Source of the DNA: Treponema sp.
GTDB lineage: Bacteria > Spirochaetota > Spirochaetia > Treponematales > Breznakiellaceae
Direction: 5' to 3'
Length of the DNA: 14,755 nt
Assembly (NCBI GenBank): GCA_031273835.1
Contig: JAISRD010000268.1
Span: 1-14,755, forward strand
Each line of letters opens with the position of its first letter. The stretch's first letter is position 1. The translations under genes and the position numbers were made by a program. The notes beneath the pieces were generated by a model, which was not told the origin of the DNA, did not search any database, and worked only from the letters and a program-made list of their open reading frames with translations. This document shows, piece after piece, positions 14,100-14,755 of the stretch.

Positions 14100-14755
14100 C
14101 TAAATCACCGTACCGGGGGGGAGGACGGCATTTTTCGGTATCACGATAATGCCGTCCACAATGTAGTATTGACCGTTGTTGTGGTTGCCGTCGGCCCGGG
14201 CGATGTTGTCTATCCCGATGCGGCAGCCCTCGCCTATACAGGCGTTCTTGTCGATGATCGCCCCCTTTACGATGGTACCCTTTCCTATGCCCACATTGGG
14301 AATGCGCTGTTCCGCATTTTCCCGCTTCTGTTCCTCCGACTCATAATCATCCGCCCCCATACAGACCACCCCGTTGAGGCTCGCCCCGGACTCAATGATA
14401 GTCCTGACCCCGACGATTGAATTGGAAATGGACGCGTTGGTAATGATGCATCCCTCGGCCGCTATGGACTGGTTCATATTGCTGAAATTCATCTTTGAGG
14501 GGGGAAGGTTCCGCATGTGGGTATAGATGGGGTTGTTTTCGTCGTAGAAGTCAAAACGGGGACGCAGGGTGGTAAGCTCAAGGTTGGCCTCGTAAAAATT
14601 CCTGATCGTTCCGATGTCTTCCCAGTAACCGTCAAAGATATAGGCGTTGACCTTGAGGTCGTTGATGGCCTGCGGGATTATCTCTTTTCCGAAATCGGTC
14701 AGATCGTTGGTAAGGCAGCTTTCCATGTTTTGGGCGTTAAACACATAGATACCCA
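14100..14755 (-). CDS. glgC: Glucose-1-phosphate adenylyltransferase, C-terminal part (runs off the window)
   Basis: The frame is open to the right edge and the first visible residues are GIYVFNAQNMESCLTNDLTD, so the catalytic N-terminal half lies outside the window. The visible 217 or so residues include DFGKEIIPQAI and DGYWEDIGTIRNFYEANLEL, both diagnostic of ADP-glucose pyrophosphorylase, followed by a left-handed beta-helix domain of hexapeptide-like repeats. It ends YYIVDGIIVIPKNAVLPPGT, the usual end of the GlgC/plant-type family. The enzyme makes ADP-glucose from ATP and glucose 1-phosphate for glycogen synthesis and is normally allosteric. It converges on the GNAT gene. An in-frame GTG at 14744 is internal and not the start. 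Confidence 0.95.
   Translation of the reverse strand, partial: GIYVFNAQNMESCLTNDLTDFGKEIIPQAINDLKVNAYIFDGYWEDIGTIRNFYEANLELTTLRPRFDFYDENNPIYTHMRNLPPSKMNFSNMNQSIAAEGCIITNASISNSIVGVRTIIESGASLNGVVCMGADDYESEEQKRENAEQRIPNVGIGKGTIVKGAIIDKNACIGEGCRIGIDNIARADGNHNNGQYYIVDGIIVIPKNAVLPPGTVI

Overview
The window has two parts of different origin. Bases 1 to about 2575 are AT-rich, have no credible bacterial gene, and look like insect nuclear DNA, most likely from a termite or cockroach. They hold a tRNA-derived SINE on the minus strand (about 855-1160), two diverged copies of another dispersed repeat (about 150-228 and 1472-1550) and an imperfect 64-base tandem duplication near 2358-2485. From about 2588 to the end the DNA is GC-rich, gene-dense and bacterial. 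The protein families, tRNAs without encoded CCA and the insect DNA beside it suggest a gut spirochete of the Treponema type. That assignment is inference from gene style. The abrupt change near 2575 is best read as a chimeric contig joining host and symbiont DNA.

Bases 2588-3280 hold a small hairpin-bearing repeat, a copy of the 3' end of a serine tRNA gene, tRNA-Ser(CGA), tRNA-Ser(GGA) and the initiator tRNA-fMet(CAT) with its own promoter. A perfect 13-base inverted repeat and a second short inverted-repeat element follow.

Bases 3280-11429 are one long minus-strand gene run, in transcription order: an XRE-type repressor, a DUF5362-like membrane protein, an RDD membrane protein, a SpoIIM-family membrane protein, an unrecognised multipass membrane protein, a DUF4129-type protein, a DUF4350-type protein, a MoxR AAA+ ATPase and a DUF58 protein. 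MoxR and DUF58 proteins are known to act together as a chaperone-like ATPase and a partner. With four multipass and three or more anchored membrane proteins, the set looks like an envelope-associated machine of unknown substrate. Nearly every gene junction is a 1-4 base stop/start overlap or a 1-base gap. The exception is the junction before the DUF4129 gene, where a cluster of dispersed repeats has entered and seems to have supplied part of that protein's signal-like N-terminus.

Divergent from the repressor is a two-gene plus-strand operon, 11572-14090: an exported glycoside hydrolase family 3 enzyme of the NagZ type and a GNAT acetyltransferase whose GTG start overlaps the hydrolase stop. 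Convergent with it, 9 bases away, is the C-terminal part of glgC (glucose-1-phosphate adenylyltransferase, glycogen synthesis), which runs off the right edge.
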